Source of the DNA: Cryptomeria japonica | Lineage: Eukaryota > Streptophyta > Pinopsida > Cupressales > Cupressaceae | Reading direction: 5' to 3' | DNA length: 64,000 nt | NCBI RefSeq assembly: GCF_030272615.1 | Contig: NC_081411.1 | Coordinates: forward strand, 825,338,397-825,402,396 | In this document: one piece after another, positions 34,112 to 44,900 of the stretch | Position numbering within the stretch: position 1 is the stretch's first letter | Layout of the letters: every line of letters begins with the position of its first letter | The notes under the pieces: generated by a model | Seen by the model: only the letters and a program-made list of their open reading frames with translations | What the model was told of the DNA's origin: nothing | Database searches by the model: none | Made by a program: the position numbers and the translations under genes

Positions 34112-35739
34112 TTAGATAAAAAGGATTAACTTGGTAAGATTCTTAATGATAGAAGTTCTCAAATAGACAACAGGTGGATTTTCAGCTCTTGGCCTATGAT
34201 CCTCTTTATTAACTTCACCAGCGTTAGACAAAATCTTGATTGTTTCATTTGTGTAATCAGGAAATTTCATTACTTCAAGCAAGGGCAAAGATACTTTCAC
34301 CTGCGATAAAGCCTGAGACATAAATGATCTACAATTTGAAAGTGGCTTACTAATTTGTTTCCTTTCAATAGGCTTTGTCAATTTAGGAGGTTCTATTTGT
34401 TTGAACTTTTCTGTTGCACCTCCCTTTTCTTTGTTGGCGATGGTGTCTTTGTTTCCACTAGCTTTAGGAACCTTTGCAAATATCCCGGATGGCTTACCTT
34501 GCTTTGGGTTCACTGTTTTGTTCCTTAGTTGATAATTGCTTTTTGCTTGTGCTACTCCTACCATAGTATAAGCTTTCTTTTCTTCATCTATTAAACCTTT
34601 GAGTGAATGCACTGACTCTTCATCATGGAACAATATTCTCAAGGCTGGGGTGTCCACATCATCATTAGTGAAAACTTGTTGTATATTGTACTACTGGCTC
34701 TGTCTCCTCCATTGTATATCTGATGACTACTCATCCTCAGATGAATCCTCATCCCTACCCCAAAATGGATTTGATGAAAGTACATTCACTGCAGGCTCAT
34801 ACTCATCCTCATGGTCCTTTTCTTCTACAAAACCTTGAGAAATCATATATTGTTCTTCAACATGGGGTAAATTGCATACTTCACACCATGGATATTCCTC
34901 TACAAAATTGTTTACTTTCTTCAATGGATCAGGAGTTTCTTTGCTTAGATTGGCATTCACTGGCTTACCCTCTTTCCTGTTTGTGTTATATGGCATGTCA
35001 TGCAATCTTGACCTATTGTAATTCATTGGCTTGTTGCTTCTATATGGGGTTGGCTTCTCATTGTGATTCTACTTACCCTCCATATCTTTCAACATGTCCA
35101 TTATTGAGTTTCTTTGCTTAGATTGGCATTCACTGGCTTACCCTCTTTCCTGTTTGTGTTATATGGCATGTCGTGCAATCTTGACCTATTGTAATTCATT
35201 GGCTTGTTGCTTCTATATGGGGTTGGCTTCTCATTGTGATTCTACTTACCCTCCATATCTTTCAGCATGTCCATTATTTGGCTAAACTCATCCTTTTTCG
35301 TTGCTCTGGGATTATATAATTTTGGATCATCTCTCTTGCCAATTCTCCCAACAGCTTTTATGTTATTTTCAATGGTAGTGGTTGTCTTAAATGCTTGTTG
35401 CAAGGTGGTAGGCTTATGAGATAGAATATCATAATGAGTCTTGCTATCAAAAGCACTCAAATAAAAGTCAATCAAAAATGAATCAACGGGCCTAATATCC
35501 ATTGGTATTCTATTAAGCACTTTATTAAACCTCTTATTAAATTCAAAGTGATTCATTTTGATTCTTCTTTATGCTTGTCAAATCATGAGATGCAAATGAA
35601 GTATCATTATGGTCTCCAAACTCCTGTCAGCTGTCAATGCACTTGTCAGGAAGATTTCTATACCATTCTCCTACATCCTCTGTTAGAGACTGAACAAATA
35701 GTTTCATAAAAACATCTTCATAAGGGACTTCAAATTCTT
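34112..35739 (-). pseudogene. Gypsy A gag, C-terminal part
   Basis: Reads from the D insertion (35739) leftward: a retrotransposon Gag capsid core (FEVPYEDVFMKLFVQSL, WYRNLPDKCID near 35620-35730, then FNKRFNKVLNRIP near 35515). A region with a divergent zinc-knuckle motif (CEVCNLPHVEEQY near 34870) and a charged linker to protease (KSNYQLRNKTVNPKQGK) follow. A 173-bp tandem duplication at 34933-35278 shifts the frame. Capsid assembly and RNA packaging would be its role. Confidence 0.82.
34933..35278 (-). repeat. 173-bp tandem duplication in A gag
   Basis: The block starting GAGTTTCTTTGCTTAGATTG at 34933 is repeated from 35106 with only a few differences (for example CATGTCATGC versus CATGTCGTGC, CAACATG versus CAGCATG). 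173 is not a multiple of three. Confidence 0.93.
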
Positions 35740-35744
35740 CTATG

Positions 35745-37279
35745 TGATAACACAATGATGAACAGTGAGTACCAAACTGGTACTAAGAGGGGGCAGGCGA
35801 ATCAGTACAGGTACAAAAACTTTTCCTGAACCAGTTTGACTTCAAACAATGAACTTGACTCGCAATCACTAACACCGGTCATAAACCAAAATACTACCGG
35901 TTAAGCACAATGAGATTGTGAAAGATATAAACTAGAAACACTTATCTTACCACACAACCTAAACCCTCATTTCCACATTATCCTTGTGCATAAACAGATA
36001 TTCTATCATAAAAAATATGATAACATGCTAGATCAACATGATTCACCACTTGACAGAAAACAACAAAGCATCACATGAAAAAGACATCACATATGACACA
36101 CATATTTTTCATGTGGAAACCCAACTGGGAAAAAACATAGTGGGGATGAATACCCACAAGCTATTTTTGAACTCTTTAGAAGTCCGCTCTACTAGGAGCC
36201 TTGTCCAGCTAAAGACTATTAAAACAAGTTTTGTTAGGAACCGATCCTGTTAGGGATCACTCGGTTAAGGGATGGCTAGAATACCCAGTTAAGGGTTAAA
36301 CCATGTTAAAGGTTACCTTGTTAGAGGATTTTATGAACCCAATGGCTTTGAGTCACCCTGTTAGAGGATTTATAGCAAGCTAGTTAAAGTTACCCTGTTA
36401 AGGGATTTTCCAACTATTGAAGTGATTAGAGATCAACAGGTATTACAATGATCTGGTAATAGCACTCAATGCCAATATAGACCTGCTTTAGTTCCTTTCT
36501 TCTGCATACACACTCTGCGGGTATCAACCCTCTTATCTGGTCTGGCAAGAATCATGTATCTTTGCACTTAGATACACACACAACATTTGCCAACAACTTC
36601 AATATGAAACACAACATCAACCTTATAGGAAATAGATAGGTCAATAACATAAACCCTAAACCCTAAAAATTTAGGTTGAGAAATTCAATGAGTTCAATCC
36701 TCACCATTGAAAACTTTGCATTTGAATACAACGGTCTTGAACCGATCTCAAGACATTCTCCATCGTTCATTCTTCACCGCTTCTCGGAGGCGATAACCCA
36801 TCATGCATTCTTCACCATTTGCAAGGACTTTGCACATTCCCGAGGTAGATAGGATCAATCCCCTTCATGCAAGATCCTTCACACGCATGAGGTTGATGTG
36901 GCAACATGATCTGATCTCAATTACAATGCTAACTCATCACACAAGACCATCGGTTGAATCACACAGGCTCAAAACACTTCAACTGGAAACCCTGAAGCTG
37001 AGACTACCAACCGGTAGTCATACCATATTAAACCTTGATAAAAAACATTCCATATACCGGTTCACTTGGACAAACATACCGCTTCACCTTTTGCACATAT
37101 ACTAGTTCTCAACATTATACTGGTTCACTTTGTCAGTTTCTTAACTTCAATAAACCTGTTCACTCTTCAACATATTAGCGGTTCACAATTCAGCATATTA
37201 CCGGTTCATTCTTTCAGCATATTGACATCAATGACAACACAATATCATCATGTCAACATACTCTGCACATATGCCAACA
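35745..37279 (-). repeat. 3' LTR of D
   Basis: 1535 bp; plus-strand ends TGATAACACAATGATG and ATATGCCAACA. It matches 54224-55742 along its length with scattered differences. Internally it has runs of CCGGTT-containing short blocks near 37040-37210 and GGTTACC..GTTAGAGGATTT blocks near 36280-36410. Confidence 0.92.
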
Positions 37280-37519
37280 ATCTCCCCCTTTGGCATTGAT
37301 GGAAATATACAAAGATATCTCTCTTTCTACATCACATCTTCTCCTTAATACCGCAAATATCTTATTTGCTTCACATCTTCTCCCCCTTTGACAACAATGC
37401 CAAAGTGGAGGCACGAGCTTCCTTGTTCCGCTATGCTGCTCCCCTTGAGGACTAGCATCCTTCAACACATCAATCCTAAAAAGATATACCAAAGTAAGAT
37501 CTGACTGATGTGGAGCAGA
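37280..37519 (-). other. D 3' UTR with twin polypurine tracts
   Basis: Minus strand GCCAAAGGGGGAGAT abuts the LTR (37280-37294). A second, GTCAAAGGGGGAGAAG, lies at about 37376-37391, 100 bp upstream. Confidence 0.78.
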
Positions 37520-39075
37520 AACCTTTAGATTACCTCTTGAAGGGGCAGCACCCCTAATTCACCTCTCAGATAGGTAAAGGTAGCCTTCGGGAGAGGCTTG
37601 GTGAATATGTCTACTAACTGCTCCTTATTGGAAACATGTTCTAATACCACCTCTTTGTTCTAAACCTTTTTCGTCAAGAAATGATACTTGAGTTCAAAGT
37701 GCTTGGTTTTAGCATGTAAAACTAGATTCTTGGAAATGTTAATTGCACTTGTATTGTCACAAAATATACTTACCGGTTCAGATAAAGGAACTTTGAAGCC
37801 AGTCAATACATGCTTCATCCAAATAGTCTAGGTGCAGTTCATAAAAGTTGCAACATACTCCGCTTCTGCTATAGATTGAGAGATACAACTTTGCTTTTTA
37901 CTCATCCATGAGACCAGTCTACCACTAAGAAAGAATGCACCACCGGTTGTGCTCTTCCGGTCATCCACATTACCAGCCCAATCGGCATCTGTGAACACTT
38001 TCAGATTGAAATCATCATTGTATGGATACCATAATCCATAGTCAATAGTTCCCTTTAGATATCTAAGAATCTGCTTGACTGCTACCAAGTGGGATTCTCT
38101 TGGGCTTTGTTGAAACCAAGTGGTAATACCCACTGCATGTGCAATGTCTAGTCTGCTATGCACTACATAATGCAACTTACCAATCATTGATCGCTATTCC
38201 TTCTCATTTACCAATGCTGAGTCATCCTCTTTTGATAGTTTACAACCGGTCACCATTGGTGTGCCAATTGGTTTGCTATCTTCCATGCCAAATGTCTTCA
38301 ACACCTCTTTGACATACTTCGACTGATTAATAAATATTTCATCTTTCATTTGTTGAATCTGCAATCCAATCAAGAACTTAATCTCCCCTATGAGTGACAT
38401 CTCAAACTCCTTTTTCATCTCATCTGCAAAGTCATGACTCATCTTGTCATATCCACCAAAGATTATGTCATCAACAAATACTTCATAGATTAGAATCTGA
38501 TCTCCTTCTGATTTCAAGTAGATATTGCTATCTTCACTTGTTCTTTCAAATCCAGTCTTCACAAGATGGGAGTGCAAGCATTCATACCATGCTCTAGGTG
38601 CCTTCTTTAGACCATACAAGGCTTTATATAGCCTACACACCATGTCACTGTCTTTTGATAGGGAAAACCCATTTGGTTTCTCTATATACACCTCCTATTC
38701 AAGTATTCCATTTAGAAATGCAAATTTTACATCCATTTGGTATACCTTGAATCCTTTAAAAGCTGCATATGCAAGAAGCATACAAACTCCTTCCAATCTT
38801 GCCACTGGAGAAAAGGTTTCTCCATAGTCTTCTCCTTCTTCTTGGGAATATCCTTTACATACTAGTCTGGCTTTGTTCCTTACCCCTGTGCCATCCTCAT
38901 TCAATTTATTTCTGAAGACCCATTTGGTTCCAATGACATTTTTATGCTCCTGTCTAGGTACCAAAGACCATGTACCATTGTTCTCTTTCTGATCAAGTTC
39001 CTCTTCCATTGCCTTGATCCAGTCTTCATCTTTGTGTGCCTCTTTAAATGATTTAGGCTCAAATTCAGAGATCAT
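37520..39075 (-). pseudogene. Copia D reverse transcriptase and RNase H
   Basis: RT blocks in order: [16 protein letters not shown] near 38900-38950, YQMDVKFAFLNGILE (38695-38740), ALYGLKKAPRAWYE near 38590-38630, and the active site FVDDIIFGG near 38460-38480 (intact). RNase H: TDADWAGNVDDRKSTTGGAF near 37930-37995, QSIAEAEYVA near 37860 and CDNTSAINISKN near 37730-37765, ending around 37530. Stops at about 38694, 38192 and 37828 are single-codon lesions, so the pol is fairly well preserved. Confidence 0.88.
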
Positions 39076-40135
39076 ACATGAGTTTTCTCTGACCTCTCTT
39101 CTTGTAAGAATTCCTACATCTTTGTCTCCTATGATCTACTTTGGATCATGGTTGAATTTTACATACCTAGGTACATTCTTAATAGATTCCTCCTACTTTT
39201 CTTCTTTATTTCCTATAGGCTCTCTACCAGTTTCCTCAATTTTCTCAGAGTTTTCATCAACCCTAATATTGATGCTTTCAACAATTCTCTGAGTCCTATT
39301 GTTGAAACATTTGAGAGCTTTGCTCTTTGTGGAATACCCTAGGAATATTCCCTCATCACATTTTGCATCAAACTTGCTCTGATGTTCATTCCTCTTGATA
39401 TAACATTTACTACCAAACACTCTAAAATAGCTTACCACTAGTGTCTTACCAGTCCAGTGCTCATGAGTCTTATCCTTTCCTTTCTTGATGAGTACCCGGT
39501 TCATTGTGTAGACTGCAGTGCTCACCACTTCTCTCCAAAAAGTGTGAGCAACCTTTTCTTGGATTAACATGGTTCTAGCCACTTCAACCACAGTCTAGTT
39601 GTTCCTCTCTGCTAAGCCATTCTACTATGGAGTTTGAGGGGAAGACAGTTGCCTCTTGATGCCATTCTCTTCACAATATTTGTTGAATTCACCGGAATTG
39701 AATTCCCCTACTTGATCAGTTCTAAGGCATTTGATTCTTCTACTGCTTTCCTTTTCTACTAGTGCTCTAAAAGCTTTGAACTTTCCAAAGGCTTCAGACT
39801 TATCCTTCAAGAATGTGACCCACATCATTCTTGAGAAATCATCTGTAAGAATCATAAAATACCTATCTCCCTGCACACTCCTAGTTTTCATAGGACCACA
39901 CAAATCAGTATGCACAAGATCAAGTAAATTGTTTGCAGTGAAAGATTTGCCTTTGAAGGTTGAGGAAGACATTTTCCCCAATTGACACTCTCTGCACAGA
40001 TGATTTTATGGTTTTCTCAGCATCGACAGTCTTCTAATTGCCTTGATCTTACTGGCCTTCACAATTTTATCAAAGTTTACATGGCAGAGTCTCCTATGCC
40101 ATATCCAACTATCATCAAACTTAGCCATAAGACAT
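39076..40135 (-). pseudogene. Copia D integrase and pre-integrase region
   Basis: From the E insertion (40135) leftward: the pre-integrase domain SWIWHRRLCHVNFDKI (about 40070-40110), HTDLCGPM with the first aspartate (about 39890-39915), ILTDDFSRMMWVTF, LRTDQVGEFNS with the second aspartate (DQVGEF replaces the usual DGGEF), then NGLAERNN with the glutamate near 39605. The C-terminal part FRVFGSKCYIKRNE...EGIFLGYS is at 39320-39440. Stops near 39630, 39597 and 39190 interrupt the frame. Confidence 0.86.
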
Positions 40136-40653
40136 TGTAGAGTCGTAAATTGTACACACTTGCTAAAGCAGTACAATTTCACACCTAGTTTAGCACCCAC
40201 CTTGGCGCAGTTTGCATTTTGCATTGCATTTCTCCTTTAGCACTTAATTAATCAAATTAATTAGGTCTAAGGTCCTATTTCATCGTCCTCCACATCATAA
40301 AGTTGGGCCCTTTCATTAAAGTGTGCCCCTTTCATTTTATTTCTCCAATACATCATTTAATCAAAAACCCTAATTAGGCCCTATTTTGAACTTGGGGGCT
40401 TGATTTTGGGGGTCAAAACATCTCGAAATCAGCTGAAACTTTGGGATTCTCTCTAAAATCATCATATCTGATGGCCCTGAAAATTTGGTGAAAAGTTGTC
40501 GGGACCATGGCACCCGGAGTGCACATAGTCCTGGACATTTTTCCTAAAATTTTAGGAGCGCGATCAAATCATAAAATAAAGCTTAACCCCAAGAAATTGG
40601 CAGGATATTCAATCTCTAGGTCAGCCAAAAGTTGGAATTAAGACCTAGGGTTT

Positions 40654-40662
40654 CATATATAA
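40654..40662 (+). promoter_or_regulatory. Putative TATA box in the E 5' LTR
   Basis: CATATATAAG at about 40654-40663, repeated at about 51762-51771 in the other LTR, followed by CCTCTCTTTCTTCATTGG. Confidence 0.5.
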
Positions 40663-41259
40663 GACCTCTCTTTCTTCATTGGAAAGGATCCGAATTTTTT
40701 TTTCAGGAACCTTCTATCCAACGAAAGAGCAGATCTTTGAAGACTTCAACAACATTCAACATCCATCCATCAAGCATCCATCAATTTCATTCATCCATTT
40801 AGGGCTTTGAAGGCATTGAAGAGCAATAAGGGATCACCGATTGAAGATTGGCTTGTACCCCCCCCTTGGGGTTGGGTATGATTTCATTTTGTTTTCATGT
40901 CTTTGCATAAGCTTCCTTACATTATTTGTATTCATGCTTTAGATCACTCTACATCTTGATTTGGAGCATTTACATTGTCATTTACAAGCAATTAGGGTTT
41001 ACTTTCTAGGTTGCTCTAGTTTGCTTACTTGCATTTTAGATCTTGCACACACACTACTTTTACAATACAACTTGGTTATTCATGGAGGTGGAAATCACCA
41101 AAAAGGGGGTTTGACTAAGGCAAAACCCTATATAGCCACCCAAACACCTTTTCAGATATAAGTGTAGATTTCGGGATTCAGACGATGCCGCAAGTTGCAG
41201 ATCCGAAAGAAGCAGACGGAGACTGAACCATACACCAAGTTTCAGAGAAGAAGACCAGG

Positions 41260-41350
41260 ACAGGGGCGTGGGGCACCCTGGTCCTGCTAGGATAGGGGCG
41301 CTAGGCACCCTGGTCCCTGGGACAGGGGTGCTGGGCACCCTGGTCCTCCT
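41260..41350 (+). repeat. Minisatellite in the E 5' LTR, 3 units
   Basis: Units of about 30 bp with core ACAGGGGCG.TGGGCACCCTGG begin at about 41260, 41292 and 41322. The 3' LTR has four units. Confidence 0.85.
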
Positions 41351-41790
41351 GACAGACAGCAATTTTTAGCATTTCCGATAGTTTTCCAGGTTGCAAAGTG
41401 GCAGTTTCAGGTGCAGTTTCAGGAACAGAATTAGGACAGTGGCGCCCGCACCCCCGTCCCGAAAATTTTCACTCATATTTTGACTCTGGGTATGCATCTG
41501 TATTCTTGTCTTGTCCTTGTGTTTGCAGCTTTCCATTGTTTAAGTTCAATTCTGCAATCTTGTTATTAGTTCATACTTGCATTTTGGGGTTAGGAATTGA
41601 ACTTGCATAATCTTACCTTTCAATTACAACAAAGGAATAGAAACCCTAATAGGTAGCCTGTGGCTCTCTCTTTCACCAAAAAGAAGTAGCCAATTGTGCG
41701 ATACCTCTAGGCTCTTTCGTATTCCGCAATGTGTGTCAAAAGGTAGGATTAGGACATGTTGGCCTAGTCTCGCTTTTTCCCCTACACATT

Positions 41791-41807
41791 TTGGTGAACC
41801 CGACGTG
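41791..41807 (+). other. Primer-binding site of E
   Basis: TTGGTGAACCCGACGTG, four bases after the LTR end. It has the TGGTG...form of a tRNA 3'-end complement; I do not name the tRNA. Confidence 0.7.
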
Positions 41808-41979
41808 AAACGAATTATTTCTTTCTCTCGCATTGCATTTGTTAGATCTAGATCTAGATTTAGTGTGTTTCATTTAAGTTTTATTTTCAAAAAAAAAAAG
41901 GAAGAGAAAAAAAAAAAAGAGTGTATTTGTTTGTTTCTTTGCATTGTGTGTCTAAGTTTTATGCAACTTTCATTTCAAA

Positions 41980-44900
41980 ATGTCGGATTTTTATTTGCAA
42001 GATCTTCATATTTATGATGATGTATGCAATTATGCTGATTATGAGTATAGCCAAGATGAATTAGATGAAGCTTTAGATGAGTTTTTGAATCCTAAAGAGG
42101 CCAAACCTTCATTTTACCAAAAACTCATAAACCTTGTTACTATGCCATTTCATTGTGATGAGAAAGATAAGTTGAATGATTCCTCTCAAGGGTACATTCC
42201 TATCAACTCTTCCACTAAATCTAGTAACATGATTGTTTTCAATGATCCCCTCTATGAAGAGATGTCTCCTTTTGAATCAAAAGATAAACCTTTTAATAGA
42301 TATGATCATGCTTTGTTGGATGATGCTCTTGATGACTTTGTGGCTTTATCGAAATCTCTAAACAAGAACAAAACTTCTAAATTAGTTAACATGATAAACC
42401 TGAATGAGCATAATAAGCCTCTCTTTGAAGTCCAAGGTGCTTGTCCTTCTCCCACCTTTCAAGTTCCTAAATCACCTCTCCTTACTGTCCAAGGGGGGTA
42501 TGATTCCTTTCTTACTCTGAATAAACCTATCATCACTGTGCAAGGAAGAAAGCCTATAAGTCCTTATAGTTATGCCAAGCAATTAACTAGAGAGAGTTAT
42601 CATGCGGTTGCCCATACTTATCATACTAGAAATAATAGGCAGCCTAATCCTCCTCCTGTTACTCTAGTTTCTCTTCCTAATCCTCAACCAATTCTTCCAC
42701 AAGCTCCACGTATTTCACAAGTTCTTAGTAAGGAATATGATCTCATAGAACAACTTAAAGCTACCCCTGCTAAGATATCCCTTTGGGATTTGATTCAAAC
42801 TTCTTCTAGTCATCACGGAATGTTACAAGATGCTCTGAAAGATTTGAATGTTCCTCCACCGAATACATCTAGTAATATAGTGTCTTTGGTTAACTCTGTG
42901 ATGAATCCTAAAGCTCATATTGTGTTTACTCAAGATGAGTTGCCTACTAGTGAAATTCAACATCAATATGGTCCCTTGATGATTGTGGTTATCATAAATG
43001 ATACTGCTATAAGACGAACACTAGTAGATAATGGTTCTAGTCTTAATGTGTGTAGCATTAATCTCTTGCATAAGATGAATGTGGATACATCCCTAATTGA
43101 GCCTGACTCTCATCCTATTCGAGGCTTTGATAATGTGGCTAAAATTTCATTAGGTACTATCACCTTACCCATCACAGTGGGGCCTGTTACTTTTCCTACT
43201 CCTATCCATGTTATGTCAGGAAATCTAACATACAACTTGCTATTGGGGAGACCTTGGATTCATAGTATGCAAGCCATCCCCTCTACATTGCATAGACAAG
43301 TTAAATTTATTTATAATAATAAGACATATACCTTGATAGGTGATACTAACTTCCAAGCTTGTTTACAGACATCTACTTCCAAAGGGGGTTCTTCTAAGCC
43401 TTCCACGTCTAGTGATGACTCTTTAAACAAGATACCTATCAATGAATCCTCGCTCTCTGATGATCAAAATTCTTTGGATGAATCTGGAGCTCCTGAAGAA
43501 GATTCTTCTCGACTTGAATCTACACATAAGAAGGATTTTGATCCTGAGAAGGTTCTCGCAGAAGACGATTGGGGATCTCTTGATTTTAATCCCACCTTTG
43601 TAGGTGAATATAAGGTTCCTTCTAGAGAGCTTAAAGTTGAAAAGAAGGAAGAAGCTAAAAATCAATCAACACTACCTGAGCCTATGAGCAATAACTTCTT
43701 GGCTGCTTCTCAGACTTCTTCTCCTCACACTTCTAATTCTGAAGGGTTTGATTCTTTGTCTTATGAAAAACCACCTTCTCTTTCTGAAATGGCTGATTGT
43801 TATGGTCGTGGTTTTTGTATTCTAGCTAAGCATGGGTATAATGGAAATGGCTATGGCGCTCATGAACAAGGAATAAAGGTTCCTCTAGAGAATAATCTTT
43901 ATGATTATGCCTTTGGACTTGGTTATAATCCCTGCAAGCGCACTAAAGCTTCTAAAAGACCATGTATTAGTGTTAATGTTATTTCTACATCTCTACCAAT
44001 GAGACACCCTGAGTATATTGATCCTTCGTGTGCCTGTGCTTTGGATGTTTTTCCTACCAATGATGCTTTAGCTGAGTTTTTAGGAGCATATGATACTCTT
44101 CCTCGTTATCATCACAATAGGGGATTCCCTTATTGTTTGAACACTGAAGCCTATTTTGGAAAAGAGACTGATAACGATGAGATTGTGAAAGAATTTCCTC
44201 AGTTAAAGGATACTCCTCAACAAAGTAATCTTCTTATAAGCAACACCATTGATGTTAAGATGGATTCTGGCAATGAAGAAAAAGTTATTAAAATTGGAAA
44301 ATGTCTGGACGAAGAGGAACAAAAACAATATGAAGATTTATTGCGTGAATTCCCTGAGATCTTTGCTTGGACATATTCTGACATGCCTGGTATAGATCCT
44401 AAGATTGTCACTCATAATATTGTCTTAATTCTTGATGCTAAGCCTGTGAAACAAAAGATTCAAAAAATGAATCCTAAGGTAGCTTTGCTTGTTAAGGCTG
44501 AGATTGAAAAATTATTGGAGGCTGGATTTATCCACCCTATTGATTATTCCCCATGGATTTCAAATATTGTCGCTATGGCTAAATCAGATAATAAAATAAG
44601 AATGTGTACTAACTTTCAAGATTTAAATAAAGCTTCTTTGAAAGATGATTTTACCCTCCCAAACATTGACATGATAGTTGATTCTACAGCAGGACATGCT
44701 TTGTTATCCTTCATGGATGGTTTTTCAGGATACAATCAAATTTTCATTAATCCTCAAGATCAATTCAAAACTACTTTTACCACTCCTTGGGGTACATTTT
44801 GTTGGGTAATGATGCCTTTCAGACTTAAAAACATCGGCACAACTTATCAACGAGCGATGACCCTTATCTTTCATGATTACATGCATAAGATTTTAGAAGA

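Larger units (their letters stand above)
40136..41786 (+). repeat. 5' LTR of E
   Basis: 1651 bp from TGTAGAGTCG to CCCCTACA. Very similar by eye to 51244-52921. A TATA-like element lies near 40656 and a three-unit minisatellite at 41260-41350. Confidence 0.93.

Noticed and set aside
36803-37299. Plus-strand frames in the D LTRs (also 55332-55840)
   Set aside because: Short, antisense to the LTR, not conserved in reading frame between the two LTRs; chance frames.
41060-41362. Minus-strand frame with RTRVPSTPVPG repeats (also at 52168-52500)
   Set aside because: It reads through the LTR minisatellite in antisense; copy number differs between LTRs and there is no gene context.
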